DNA of 64,000 bases from Adiantum capillus-veneris (GCA_014529385.2 CM043964.1:105937087-106001086); one strand, 5' to 3'; shown: positions 31,372 to 42,768, numbered from the stretch's first letter. Translations and numbers: made by a program. Notes: generated by a model not told the origin, from the sequence alone.

Positions 31372-32297
31372 ACTTACCTCTTCGTTATGGTCCTTAAGTG
31401 AAACTGCCTTGATTCAAGATTCCTTTAGCTTGCTACATTGTCCTTGGTCCATGATGGTGCACAGGCTTCCGTTTTCAAAGCCCTCCCCTTTGCTTGATAT
31501 GTTGTCCACCTTCTGCAAAGCCTTGCTAGCAGGCTGGTCTTCCTCTTCTCTTGTATCTTTCATGACCTTTGCATTCCTCTTACTCTGACGAGGCCTAATC
31601 AACACTTTACACCTTCTTACCCTTACTGCCCAATGTTGTCGATTCATCGCTTTGGTGCCTATTTCATTCAAGGTTAAAGATGTACTCACATTTGTAACAC
31701 AATTTTCTTGACTTACCTCCCCCACCTGGGTAGCATCTTTTGATTCTTTAACCTCTTGTTCCACTGCTTCAATTCTTTGAATAGTCTTCTTACTTGATCC
31801 TTCTTCTGTTACACTCATCTTGACCTCTTCTGCAAGACCAATGATACTTGGTGTGCGGGTACCAATTGGTGGTGGGCGTAGGATGATTGTAAGTGGTGAT
31901 TGTGGTGGTGGTTGCATTGGTGACTAGCGTCGAATTGGTGTGGCCAGCTGTGGTTGCACCGCTGGTGGTGTGATTTGAACAGGTGGGATTGGTTGCCTGA
32001 GTGGCGGTGGTCTTGCTCTTGGTGGAGAGATCTGATTCTGTCTCCCACCTCTATTGAAATTCTGCCTCCTCGAGTGTGGGCAGTAGTACATTTCATGACC
32101 ATCTTCCCCGTAGTTGTCACAGTGGTACTCTGGGTTCTGCCTTCGTTGTCCTCTTCCTTGTTCTGGGTTCCTGCCAGGTGCATGTCCTTGCTGCACCAGA
32201 TGCACAGATAAACTCTCTAGTTAGGTGGTGATACGACTCAGCAGGTCTTGCTCTTCTGATGCCTCTTGCGGTTGGACTCTATGATTGGCTGTTGATT
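31372..32297 (-). pseudogene. Element E gag C-terminal half with altered zinc knuckle
   Basis: Reading leftwards from 32,297: HRVQPQEASEEQDLLSRITT, a stop, then a knuckle CDNYGEDGHEMYYC (second cysteine changed to tyrosine), a proline-rich stretch (PPRARPPPLRQPIPPVQI) and a charged region with IQRIEAVEQEVKESKD. All of it is in the same frame as the ORF at 31,371, separated only by stops. No protease, RT or integrase intervenes. The upstream gag half is at 37,283-37,873 on the other strand. Confidence 0.65.
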
Positions 32298-33267
32298 CCA
32301 AGCTCAATATATCATTGTAGCTACGGACTATTTGACCAAGTAGGACGAGGCTAAAGCAACTCAAAAGAATGATGCTAGAACCACTGCCGCATTCTTATAT
32401 GAGTATGTGTTCACAAGATATGGACTGTCAATAGAAATAGTCAGTGATAGGGGAACTCATTTCCTCAATGAGGTAATCAAGTATCTGCTTAATGAATTTA
32501 TGGTCATCCATAACAAATCAGCTCTTTATCACCCGCAAGCAAATAGACAAGCTAAGCATACAAATAAAATTCTTATCTCGGTATTGACTAAAGTGGTTAG
32601 TTCAGGAAGGACGGACTGCGAAATGAATCTCAATGCATCTCTATGGGCTTATTGAGTTTCATTTAAAATAGTTTTAAATGCTACACCCTTTAACCTCGTT
32701 TATGGTCTTAATGCCATACTGCCAATAGAATTTCTATTGACGAAACTAAGGGTAGCTAAGGATCTTGAGTGGAACCGACATGAATTTTCAGAGAGACTTG
32801 AAGATTTAGAAAAGTTAGATGAGCAAAGACTAACCGCTATAGCTCACATCTATGCACAAAAGCAGAAATAAAAATAGTTTTTTGGTTCCTATCTAATTAC
32901 AAAAATCTTCAAAAAAGGGGACTTAGTTTTAATCTATTCCCTTAAACAACACATTCCCAAGTTTAAGAAAAAAGGAAACAGACCTTTTATCATTGAAGAT
33001 ATATATCCAAGTGGAGTAGTTAAGTTGTCCACCCTAGATGGTGAAGCAATGGCTAATTGGATTAGTGGATGTCGTTTAAAGAAGTACAATTTGGCACTAA
33101 CCAATGAATTGCTAGAAAGAATGCATGCAACTAAACAAAGAAAGATAAAACGACACCAGGTTATTGATGAAGCTCAAGAGGAAGCTCAGCTTTGAGTACT
33201 CAAAAGGAAAGCTACTCTCAAGAATCAGCAAATACCTATTCTCATCAACACTCTAAAACCAGATGAT
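32298..33267 (+). pseudogene. Family B fragment: integrase core, C-terminus and tail
   Basis: The plus strand begins mid-integrase (AQYIIVATDY-like), runs through YGLSIEIVSDRGTHFLNEV, with the Glu region altered (QAKHTNK for QSEHTN), then the C-terminal domain ending WISGCRLKKYNLALTNELLE and the tail KRKIKRHQVIDEAQEEAQ. It stops homology near 33,267. In B2 this is 59,000-59,935 on the minus strand. The left junction (about 32,298) is with element E gag. Unlike family A, there is no stop at the integrase-tail border, so the polyprotein reads through. Confidence 0.85.
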
Positions 33268-33353
33268 TTGGGGCCGTGTCTTTGCCTGTCGAATTTCACT
33301 CCAATCTGAGCTGGTGACTCTAGCCTCCTGCAGTGCTGCCCCGAGCCTCGATC

Positions 33354-33570
33354 TGAGCTCTGATACCAGTTGAAGGAGTACGAGCGGAAGTGCGACGCGA
33401 GAGAAAGTGCGAGAAGAAGAGCACGACGATATGGTGAACTCGCTCTACTGTAATGTGTATAGAGCATAGTGAGTTCTTATTAGGTTTTTACAAAAGAATA
33501 TGTGTATATACCTGGCGGCCCGCCCACTTACCTGGGCGACCACATTGGGCTTTATACCCCAGAAGGAACA
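33354..33570 (-). repeat. Short LTR (200 bp) with initiator-tRNA PBS, unpaired
   Basis: On the minus strand the segment starts TGTTCCTTCTGGGGTATAAA at 33,570, with a TATA box, ends ACTCCTTCA at 33,371, and after two bases has TGGTATCAGAGCTC (33,354-33,368 in plus coordinates), the classic tRNA-iMet PBS. It resembles a copia-type 5' LTR, but only about 90 bp of internal sequence remains before the family B fragment. No second LTR is in the window. It abuts the kinase 5' half. Confidence 0.7.
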
Positions 33571-34340
33571 TCGGGTGCTATTGCTTCTGCCAGTCACCTG
33601 GAGAGCAGTATATACAATTCTGAATGTAGTATGACTTTGGGCATTCCAAATAAGTCCATTAAGAAGATCAAGAAACTTGGGTCAGGGGCTTATGGCACAG
33701 GGTGGCAAGTTCAAATCAAAGGGATCAGTTTCCTTCCTGCAACGAATACTTATTGTGCCAAGGAGTTCAAAGGACAGGCCAAGCATCAGTGGAAAAGCTT
33801 TGCATCAGAAAGTGGAGTAGATCTCAACCATAGAGGGATTGTGAGGAGTATTGCCCACTCTGTAACGTTGCCATGGTTTCTGATATTCCCCTACTTCAAT
33901 GGGGGGACTTTAGGTGATCTTATGGAGACAGTGCCCCTTCCACATGGCTCTTTCACGACGCTTGTAGCGCATCAAGAGGGGAAAGTAAAGATCCCTGAAG
34001 ACTTTAAATGGGAGCAGCCCTCTGAAGACAAGAAAAAACGTATCAAGAGCCTGTGCAATCATGCTCCCTCATTGATCCATGCCTTGGTGAAGGCATTGCG
34101 ATTCGCACATGATGAGGGAGTGATCCACAATGATCTCCATCCATGGAACATCATGTTGGACTTTACCAAGGATCTCACTCCCCGTATTGGAATAATTGAT
34201 TGGGGATTGGCTCTGCGTGTTGGCTTAGAGACACAAAAGGCCAACAATACCGATGAAAACTGGCAAAAGCTTCATCCTTGGCAAGCTCCTGAGTTACTAG
34301 ATGGCAAGAATTTATGCCCATGGACCAAGGCCACAGATGT
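33571..34340 (+). pseudogene. Protein kinase gene, 5' half
   Basis: Kinase motifs run in order: the glycine-rich loop LGSGAYGTGWQV, the lysine of CAKEF, catalytic loop HNDLHPWNIML (HxDLxxxN), metal-binding DWG in IIDWG (DFG in most kinases) and APELL. It ends at KATDV, followed immediately by the element E 5' LTR. The next residues are on the minus strand at 28,754. It would have been a cytosolic serine/threonine-type kinase. The frame opens upstream inside the short LTR without a credible ATG, so the 5' exons are missing. Confidence 0.9.
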
Positions 34341-35653
34341 TGATGGGGGCTTTTCACAAGCCAAGCTCCCATACCCCTCTTCTCTCGTCCCCACCCCATG
34401 AAAACCCCCTCTTAGGGAGGGAGTGATAAAAAGCATTGGAAAAAAGTAACAAAAAAATAAAGTATGACTATGTAAATATATGAGAAAGGTAAAATTGGCC
34501 ACCTCATGCCTGCGGGGCAGCCCATCCCCACCTTGCCTCCTTTTTCTTCACTGTTGCCCCGTCGGGTGTCCCTTTTCCTCTCCTCCACTCAAAAGGTCAA
34601 CCCCCTCTCTCTTCCCCTTGTCCTTTCTCCTTTCTCTCTCCCCTCAAGCTACCCCACCTCTCACCAATAATGCATTCTAACTCACCAATAATGCACCCTA
34701 ACTCACATGCAACTTACCCTATCTTCCAAAATAGTATACCCCACCCCCCCTTTCTCTCTCCCATCATATCCCATGACCCAAATACCCCCCGCTCTCTCTA
34801 AAGGACGCCATGTCTATTTTCTTGTAGCTAAATAACCTCCCCCACACTCACACACACTCAGTTTCACTGAAAAAGGTGCCCACAGACCCATCCCCACCCA
34901 GTGGTTACCTGATTTTTCTTGTGTTCACACACTCTGCACACAGATTCACCTCTGAACACACTCCCCTCTCTCCCCTCTTGTAATTACTTTATTCTCCATG
35001 TCACCTCTCACTTTTTTTCATCAACCCATCTCTCTCTCTTAGTCTCTCTCTCATGAGACTGCTGTTTTGGCACATATACACACAGTCAGACAAGTGGGGC
35101 CCACAGTCACATGGCCTATGTAGATAATGATTTCTTCATTTCTGAATTCTAGAATTTCTCCCCCCTCCTCCCCTATATAAAGAGGGGTCACCATCACACT
35201 AAATACACACAACATCACCAAAGAACACACTATGCACTGTGTGTGCCTAGTGCACACACACACACACACACCATCACCATCACCGCAATCACCATGCTTG
35301 TCTTGAACATGACCTCTACACCCTTGGCTATGGAAGATGGAGGGCAACTAAATGGAGGATGATGGCCATAATCCTCGTGCGAGTCTTCGCCATCAACTCC
35401 CACCTATCCGCCATGTGCTCTACCACTCTCTCCCTTCTCATTCCCCTAACCTATGCTCCCATTTCATCGCCTAATTCTCTAAATAAATCTTGAGGTTTTG
35501 TGAGTATGTTTTCTTGCAATGTTTTGCCCATGTGAGGTGTGCGGAATCGCCACCTAGTCTTGTGTTTTGGAGTGAGCTTGTGTATGTGTGAAGGGTGTGC
35601 GGATTCGCCATCCTTTTGTGATGCCTAAGTACTAAGCCGCTATACCCCCTCCC

Positions 35654-35690
<37 letters not shown>

Positions 35691-35900
35691 TGATCTCATT
35701 CCCTTTCCTTTTCATCATTACTCCCAAGCATCCATCTCTCTTGGATGAAAACTTTGTTATGATGGTGTGTTGTTTGCGTCCTAGCCGCTGAAGCTAGGTG
35801 GTGCCTCCTGTCTGCTTTACCATGACAGGCTCGAGGCGCGCCATTCGGTCCCTGGTGTTTTAGAGGCCGTCGGGGTTCGGGGTTCGCTTTGCTCCCGTCA
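34341..35900 (+). repeat. Element E 5' LTR (1.56 kb)
   Basis: It begins TGATGGGGGC directly after ATGT of the kinase gene and ends CTCCCGTCA at 35,900. The next bases are TTTGGTGCCCCCACGGAG, a PBS-like TGG start whose tRNA I cannot name. It matches the inverted copy 28,755-30,347 over its whole length, with a shorter (CT)n run at 35,658-35,693. A TATATAAAG box lies at about 35,174. Confidence 0.93.
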
Positions 35901-35975
35901 TTTGGTGCCCCCACGGAGGAGGGCTTTCTAAGACCCTTCAGTTTACAATGCTGAAAGTGACGCCCACTATCAATC

Positions 35976-36215
35976 ATGGACGAATGGCTGAAGGAATTTT
36001 TTAACTGGAGGACGGAAGAAGAAGAGACGAAGGAGGCACTAGCCGCCTTCATTGAGGTGCTACTGCCAGGCTGCAGTGACGTCAGCATTCAAGAGGTAAA
36101 TTTACCATCTCGTGTCACTCGTTCTAACTATAAATTGAGAGCATCAGGTGGGAGGTCGGTGAAGTGCCATCATTGTTGTCAACCAAGGCACATTGTCAAT
36201 GAGTGCCAGCAATGA
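35976..36215 (+). pseudogene. Element E first ORF with its own CCHC knuckle
   Basis: ATG 35,976 opens MDEWLKEFFNWRTEEEETKE and the frame ends with a standard knuckle CHHCCQPRHIVNEC near residues 64-77. It sits 75 bp after the LTR, upstream of the recognisable gag, so element E carries a knuckle protein in front of gag. I know no named family for this. It may be an early part of gag or an accessory nucleic-acid-binding protein. Confidence 0.5.
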
Positions 36216-37282
36216 AGGCAGCGAAAGGGCTGAAGTCATCTACATCGACATTCATCGCAAAGAAGTCATTCACATCAAGGAAGGGAAGAAAACGGTGAGA
36301 CCTCTTTTCCGTAAAGAAACTACAGTCAAAGTTATAACTCCAAAGTGGCCTAAAGGGGCTGCTCGAGCCAAAGGCAAGGAGAAGATAAGCCAGTCTGGAA
36401 ACACATGACCCCGAAGGGAGAAGCATCTGGCCAAGCAAGTGCTTCAAGCTTAGAAAGCCGGGTTGTACCCAGTTTTCCAAAGAGAAAGTCATCCAAAGCT
36501 AAGCGGTGAAAGGTCGCCTACCGATTTGCACGACGCATGCGAGTGCTACCAATCCACTTAGACAATCCGGAAGAAGAAGTGGTAAGAAGATTCCCATGTC
36601 CTAGAGAAGAGTGGTTCGGCTACTGCTCTCGCTGTTTTGGAAAGAGAGTGGAGGATCTTCCTCCTCTCCCTATACAACTTATCCTGAAGAAGCTCTCTAC
36701 CATGGGAGAAACCCAGTGGGCTGGGGACGAGTTGCAACTGAATGGTGAGAATTCATGAAACACGCCGACTACGGAAATTACCTGCAATTGTTGCTAGCCA
36801 AGAGGCTGGGAGTGGTCAGACGCGTCGCCATCACCCCGTACGTGCTGAGCAACGAAGGAAAGGTAGAGCCCATGAAAGGCGACGACCTCTTGTGGATGTG
36901 CCGACTCATCAACACGGGCACGGTAAGAGTATAAGTAAGTATTTTATCCTCTCTGCATGATGGAAAACGGGCCAACGGCATTCCCGTTCAGATTCTTGCA
37001 GCATATGCATGTGAATATCTATGTAGATAGGAAAGTCTTCTACCAACAGAAGATCGTACACCTATTCGGTGCGGCGGTACTAGGAGAAATCCTCAATTCC
37101 CCAAACCCTATCATTCTCCCCATATTAGATCACCATCATTCCTTTAATGTTTCTATCTTTATCTTGTTTTAACCTATCCACCCACCCCTGTAAAAAGCTG
37201 CTATGAGCCGCTACTGTTAATGTAATGTTAAAAAAAAAAAGAAAAAAAGAAAAAGAGGTTTGTAATTTCCTGAGTCGCTACC
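36216..37282 (+). pseudogene. Element E region between first ORF and gag
   Basis: Short open pieces (36,193-36,408, 36,537-36,758 and one overlapping in another frame to about 36,935) translate to PCPREEWFGYCSRCFGKRVE and LGVVRRVAITPYVLSNEGK, which look like protein rather than noise but match nothing I recognise. Past 36,960 the sequence is non-coding and ends in an A-rich run before the gag ATG. Confidence 0.4.
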
Positions 37283-37873
37283 ATGGCAAGTGTTTCTTTC
37301 CCCACGTTCAGTGGAAAGAAGGGAGAGGATCTCACCACCGACTTTTTGGATGATTTTGACATTGCTTGTATCGTCTCCAACAAAGATGACGACGCTTCAC
37401 GACTTAGAATTTTTCCTCTACTGATGAAAGTAGAGGCCAAGTCATGGTATAATGCATTGCCCCAGGCCACTAAGAATGCATGGGATGTGTTAATGGCTGC
37501 TTTTGTAAAGAGGTTTGGTGGAGGCACATGGTGGAGGCACAACCTCGGAGAGGCTATGGCAGTTACTGACAGAATTAAAGCAGGGAGGCCTGCTGGAGTA
37601 TGCCACCTACGAGTCTAAATTTGTGGACTTATGGGAGAGATGGGTTGCCTTGCTGGAGGAAGGTGAAGGAGCGCCTAGTTTCCTAAAGAAGGACCGTTTC
37701 ATTGCTGGTCTATGGTCGCCTCTTAGAGAGAAGGTGAAGGGAAGGTTTCCTGCAACATATGAGTTGGCAGTCGAAGTAGCCCGCCTTAAAGACAAGAAGC
37801 TACGCATGCCAGCAAGAGTAAACGAGTTAGAGGAAACAAGCTCGGCCCAACCAACCCCAGTGACTCGAAGAAT
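37283..37873 (+). pseudogene. gag: Element E gag N-terminal half
   Basis: ATG 37,283 starts MASVSFPTFSGKKGEDLTTD, with the gag core AKSWYNALPQATKNAWDVLMAAFVKRF. A 13-bp tandem duplication near 37,520-37,545 (GGTGGAGGCACA twice) shifts the frame; gag then continues with QLLTELKQGGLLEYATYESK, FIAGLWSPLREKVKG and VARLKDKK. Near 37,874 it is cut and joined to family B RNase H sequence. The rest of gag is at 32,297 on the minus strand. Confidence 0.82.
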
Positions 37874-38012
37874 GATGAACCATCTCACTATTCTCCCTGT
37901 GTTGCATGGCTTTTGACCAAGAACAATAAAGCTTGGTGGTCCATAAAGAACACAAATTTGTTAGCTAATAGGTAATGTTTATACGATTTCACAGCATAGA
38001 TCATTCTTAGTG
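37874..38012 (-). pseudogene. B1 RNase H fragment
   Basis: This 140-bp stretch matches B2 at about 60,905-61,048 (YLLANKFV, DHQALL region). It ends at 38,012, where the sequence continues as B2 61,838 onwards. The junction shares a few bases (TTAGTG / TAAGTG), typical of a microhomology deletion. Confidence 0.8.
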
Positions 38013-39210
38013 ATTGGAAGAGGAAAGTTGTCTCTAATGGTAGCTGCATTCACTTTCTTGAGATTGACATACACTCGTAATTTTCAATTCTTCTTGTGTA
38101 CTACCATAATTAGAGACACCCAATCCGTGTGTTCTATTTCATAAATGAATTCAGATTCCTTTAGCTTTTCAATCTCTTCTTTAATCTTTCTTGCAAATGT
38201 TTCATTATATGTGTAAGGCCTTTGTCTACTTGGTTTAGCATAATCTCTCATGGGTATGGTATGTTGACAGATTTTTGGATCAACCCCCTTGAGATCCTTA
38301 TAAGCCAAGCAAAGATATCTTGGTATTCCTTCAATAAGCTTAATAAAATCTCTTCTTCTTCTTCTCCCAAAAGGTCATTTGCAATGTAGGATGGTCTAGG
38401 CTCTTCTCCTGCTTCGGCTAGATCTATCTTTTTTGCGTTTTCAGGCCCCTCGTAGGACTTGCCCTGCTTTTGTAGTTCTCTGACAGGTTGTTCGACTATA
38501 ATTTTTTGATCTTGGAGAGTATATTTCTTGTAATGGGATGGAACACTCATTACATCTTTATTATCTTCTTCAGTGGTTTCCATTTCCGTTGTATATATCT
38601 CCTTTAGAGCTTTTTTAAACTCTTGATATTTCTTTCTTCGTTCAACTCGTGTCATGGTTGAACCCTTGTCCTAGTTTTTAGGTTTTCCTTGAGTTTCCTT
38701 TCTCGTTTTTCTCAATGTTTTTGACATTTTTGGATTTTTGTTTGAAGGATATCTACAAGTTATTTTGTCCTTAACACAATCATGTGCATCTATCTGCATC
38801 AGGAATTGTATTCTACTGGAGACTGATGACATAGGTCTACCTTTCAAATTTCTCGTGTCTCTTTTTTGTCTATACCATATCTGTCTTCTTGATTTTTGGT
38901 TAGGAAAGTCAATTTTTTTTTCCTCCCCTCCTTTCATGAGTAGCTTGGCTCTCACATGTTCTTTTTCTAACCCCGAATCATCTGAGGTAGCTGAGTGTTC
39001 TTCTAAGTCATCTGTTGTGTCAAAGTAGAGGTATGAAAAGACTTGTTGAGCTTTCATCAAATCCTTGGGTTCCAAAATTTTGAGGGTTGAGATCATGTGG
39101 ATGGGAATTATGTCATAGCCGTTCTCATTGAAAAATTGAGTAGGCATAGACATGTTTACACATACATCCATTGTCGCTAAAATTTGATTCCACTCAAATG
39201 GCTCAAACAA
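38013..39210 (-). pseudogene. B1 protease-RT linker and RT fingers
   Basis: Pieces 38,671-39,210 and 38,248-38,655 carry the conserved linker (FEPFEWNQILATMDVC, VPSHYKKYTLQDQKIIVEQ, YIANDLLGEEEEEIL). RT begins with RPYTYNETFARKIKEEIEKL and IEHTDWVSLIMVVHKKN near 38,084. The palm and active site are in the deleted part. The same segments occur in A and B2. Confidence 0.82.
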
Positions 39211-39831
39211 ATGCTCCAGAAAGGGTTCAGTTACATAAGCTTCATCCGTGCAATCCCTTTCTAAGATACATTCTTCTCATTTTAAGCTGCCATTTTTTGA
39301 AGCTCCGCACATCCAAATAGGAGTGTCTTTGTTGAACCAAGATGGAAGCTTAGTTTCAGCCAAAGAGACTAAATCAAATTCTTGTATGGGTGTTTTCATG
39401 ACATCTCTATACGTGTGATCTTTTAGATTAACCCTTGTTATTGATCCCACTTGCTTCAAGTACAGATAATTGTTTCTTCAATCTTGGATGAGTTGTACTT
39501 GTCGCATGAAAGGTCTTTCCAATATGATTTTGTAATTGCGTTTCTTTCCAAAGTCTACTATGGCAAAACTGTGTTGATATTCAATCCCACAGGAATTAAC
39601 TATCACTTTTTCAAGCAGTCTTAAGGGTCTTTCAATGTGTCCATCAGCCAATTGCAATTTCATTCGAGTTTGTCTAATGATTAGTTGTCCCCAGGATTCC
39701 CATACTGCTTTCGTGGCTATGGCTATGCCTGCCCCACTATCCAGTATTGCCATGGTTTCTATGTCATTATCTTTCACTAGAAGGGTTGTGTTTCCTTCTT
39801 CCCCTTCGTAGTATTCTTCGACTTTGTTCAT
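39211..39831 (-). pseudogene. B1 first protease
   Basis: AILDSGAGIAIATKAVWESW holds the catalytic DSGA motif with the tryptophan that is TAG in family A. IILERPFMRQ corresponds to the ILG element, with Gly changed to Glu, which should inactivate it. The continuation VNLKDHTYRDV and IWMCGAS is conserved in A and B2. Confidence 0.85.
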
Positions 39832-41146
39832 TGGAAAAGATCAAATCTCTTTGCTATCCATTTCATGTTTCAATTTTTTCAAATTTTTTGCAATTAACCC
39901 TGTTATTCCCACCTTCTCTAGAGTTTTCTGTAGATCATTCCATAGATATGGTTTGATTTTTAATAGTTTCCCTAAAGTAAGAATGCATTGAATGGGTGTA
40001 GACATGATTGAATGAATGTTGTCTACTTCTAGGGTGTGTTCCACTCTTTTTACTTGAGTGGTTTTACACACTATGGATTCATCTTTGTTATCTCCCAAGT
40101 AAGAGGGTAGTGTTTTCAAGGTCAATGATTTAGACATTTTTGACGCTTCAAATCCGCAATTTCCATACAAGGATTGTACATCCATGTCCATATCAAGAGG
40201 TAGGTTGTCTAACCAAACTTCCTCTATAGGAGCTAACTTTAGAGTTAGGCTCCAATCGTTAGTCTCTCTCACTTTTTCCCATAAGTGTCCTGGCCAGTCT
40301 TCTTCCACGAATGGAATTCTATCCAAGGCATCTTAGATGTCCGCTACTATAAGTTTTGGCTCTTTTTTCAAGGTGGGGTTCTACCACCACTTAGGATTTT
40401 TCTTTATTGGCTCTTACCACAAGCTCCTCAGATTTTGCCATACTCTCGAGCTTGGGTCTTTGTTTTTCGAGCATCTCTTGCTTGATTCTGACCAAATTTT
40501 GATAAGCTTCAAGCTTAGATGCTTCCATGTATGGAGAAGGATAGTTTTTCCATTTGTTTTCGATGTTTTGGCCTACTTTAAGTCCCCCTTGGTAAGCTTC
40601 CAAGGCTGCATTAATTGGCTAAAAAATTTTGTCAACCAAAATTGATCCTCCAGATTTCACGATAGTTTCCTTGATTTCGCTTCTAGTTTCTTCCACCTTT
40701 TCTTGGAACAACTTCTTTGCTTTCTCCTCAATTTAAGCCCTTTGTTTCTATTTTCTCATCTTATACCTTTTGTTTCTGCTTCTCTTGGTCTTTTGAGAGA
40801 AAATTTTAGTATTTTCCGAATCATCAGAGGAGTTATGGTTCTTTTTCTTCGCATGGGCTCTGGTGATTACCTTGATTGGAAAAATGGTTCACTCTCAGAA
40901 GAGCTACTAGGTATAGCTTGAACTACATTCACTACTGTTTTACCTTTGTTTAAAGTATTTTTTGGACAATCTTCCAGGAAGTGTCCTCCCTTTTTGCAAC
41001 ATTGTATGCAATAAGCTTAGACTGGTTTGAGGCTCTTGTCAGGCTCTGGGCATTCATTTTTCCAATGATCATCTGTACCACAGTTATGACAGTTTTCAGT
41101 TCTTGGCTTCATCATGGGTCTTACCATTGGAGTTATAACACCTTGA
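39832..41146 (-). pseudogene. B1 gag C-terminus with two zinc knuckles
   Basis: Knuckles near 41,105-40,985 read CHNCGTDDHWKNEC (CX2CX4HX4C) and CIQCCKKGGHFLEDC. A lysine/glutamate-rich linker follows with several stops, then an open stretch (40,326 to 39,841) conserved with B2, including TLKTLPSYLGDNKDESIVCK and ITGLIAKNLKKLKHEMD, which leads into the protease. Confidence 0.75.
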
Positions 41147-42768
41147 TTAGCTACTTAAAACATCTTGCACTGGTGTAGTATAAGTCATAGGTTCTTCCAT
41201 TGGTGATGGATGTGAATTATACCAATCTCCTTCTACCATTATTGTAGATAGACTAGGATCAGCATAGGGTGTAACAGGCACTAGTGCTTGTTCATCTGCG
41301 ACTCCCTCTGGATGCATGTACTTTACAGGCACTGCATTATGTCTTGTATATGGAGGTTGTTGACCCAACACGAGTCGAGGTATTTCCATACCCATCGGTG
41401 GTCTTTGAGCTAGGGCCATATTAGGCTGATATCTGTGCATGGGTTGTCCTTGTGGCCTTATAGGCTTGTATTGAACATTCCTATCATACTTTGGACGGTA
41501 ATAGCACTCATTGATCTCATGTTTGGTCCATTTACCCTCGATTGCACACCATTTATGCGGCCTAATTGGTTGTCCCTGTTCAGGTATCCCTTGCCCTGGT
41601 CCCCTCATAGATGTTTTTTGCATGTTATTCATCATGTCATTCATCCTTTTGAGCATGTCTTCTATGGCTGAAAGCAGTGCTACAACAGCCGTTCCCACTT
41701 GTGCTGGTTTGGTGGATGTTGTTTTCTTACTTTGGTTATCCTTAGGGACATCTTCTTCATTGAAAATATCACAATTGTCTCCTAAGTCAATAGCATCTGA
41801 CACACACTCTTCTAGGGTTGTGTGCTTCTTGCTATACACTATAGTATGAAGTTCTTTGCTAGGAGTCCCTCTAGAAACAATGATACTAGTTGTTCTTCTG
41901 CAGGTATCTCTAGCTTTGGGCATCTTGCAATGTATTGCTTCATTCGAGGTGCACAATCCCTAATAGACTCACCTTGTTTTTGTTTAAAGCTATAGATTTG
42001 AGCTACCGTATTGTGTTTGACCTCCGTTTTGAAACAAGTAGCTACAAATACTTGAGCTAATGTATTTAAGTCCATAATTGACCTTGGGGGAATGTTTTGG
42101 AACCATGTCAATGCTTTTCCTTCTAATTTCATTGCAAACCCCTCAAATTGAGTATGGAAATTGAATATGCGTTCAGCTCTTAGCACTTGCTTAAAGCTTG
42201 CTAAGTGATCGTATGGATCCCCCAATCCATTGTATTTTCTGAACCATTTCTAAAAATCAACTGGTTTGACACATCTATTTGGTTTATCTCTTGGTCTCCT
42301 GGCAGTTGGTCCTGTCTCGAGTCCTTCAAACCAGTCTATTGGAAATAGTGACTCATGTAGCCCTGGACTGACTTTAGTGTCACTCGGTTTTCTTTGAGAT
42401 GAGGTGGTTTTTGGTTTCTTAACATTACTCTCAAAATTTCTCTCATGGAGGTCATCTCTTGGAATAGTTTCTGGTCCTTGGCCCAATATCCAATCCCTTA
42501 TGGAGTACCCTTGGTATTTGGTTTGTTCCACCTCCTCAGGAGTCATCATAACAAAGTTGTTGTTATAACAATCCCTAAACAGGTAGATTGGTAGATATGC
42601 TGAACCCTTATCTTTGATCTTGAAGATATAGATGATCTTCATGAGTGTTAGTTGTCCTGGTTTGGCATGAAAAGTCCGTAGGAGATCTTTTACATTTCTA
42701 TCCTCCCAAAAATAGACTCCGATCCTAGTATTATGTGTACTAAGCAATTTCGAAGGCTTCAAATCCAC
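41147..42768 (-). pseudogene. gag: B1 gag
   Basis: The gag core is clear in the frame starting 42,225: GDPYDHLASFKQVLRAERIF, GKALTWFQNIP, FKQKQGESIRDCAPRMKQYI. Upstream, 42,768 to 42,250 (RIGVYFWEDRNVKDLL, YNNNFVMMTPEEVEQTK) is in the same frame with one stop between. One frame change lies near 41,960. Downstream is a proline/glutamine-rich part like that of family A. Gag of A and B are clearly related but divergent. Confidence 0.85.

Noticed and set aside
33502-33570. Start of the kinase protein inside the short LTR
   Set aside because: The frame opens by chance in LTR sequence with a GTG first codon. Kinase-like sequence begins only after 33,570.
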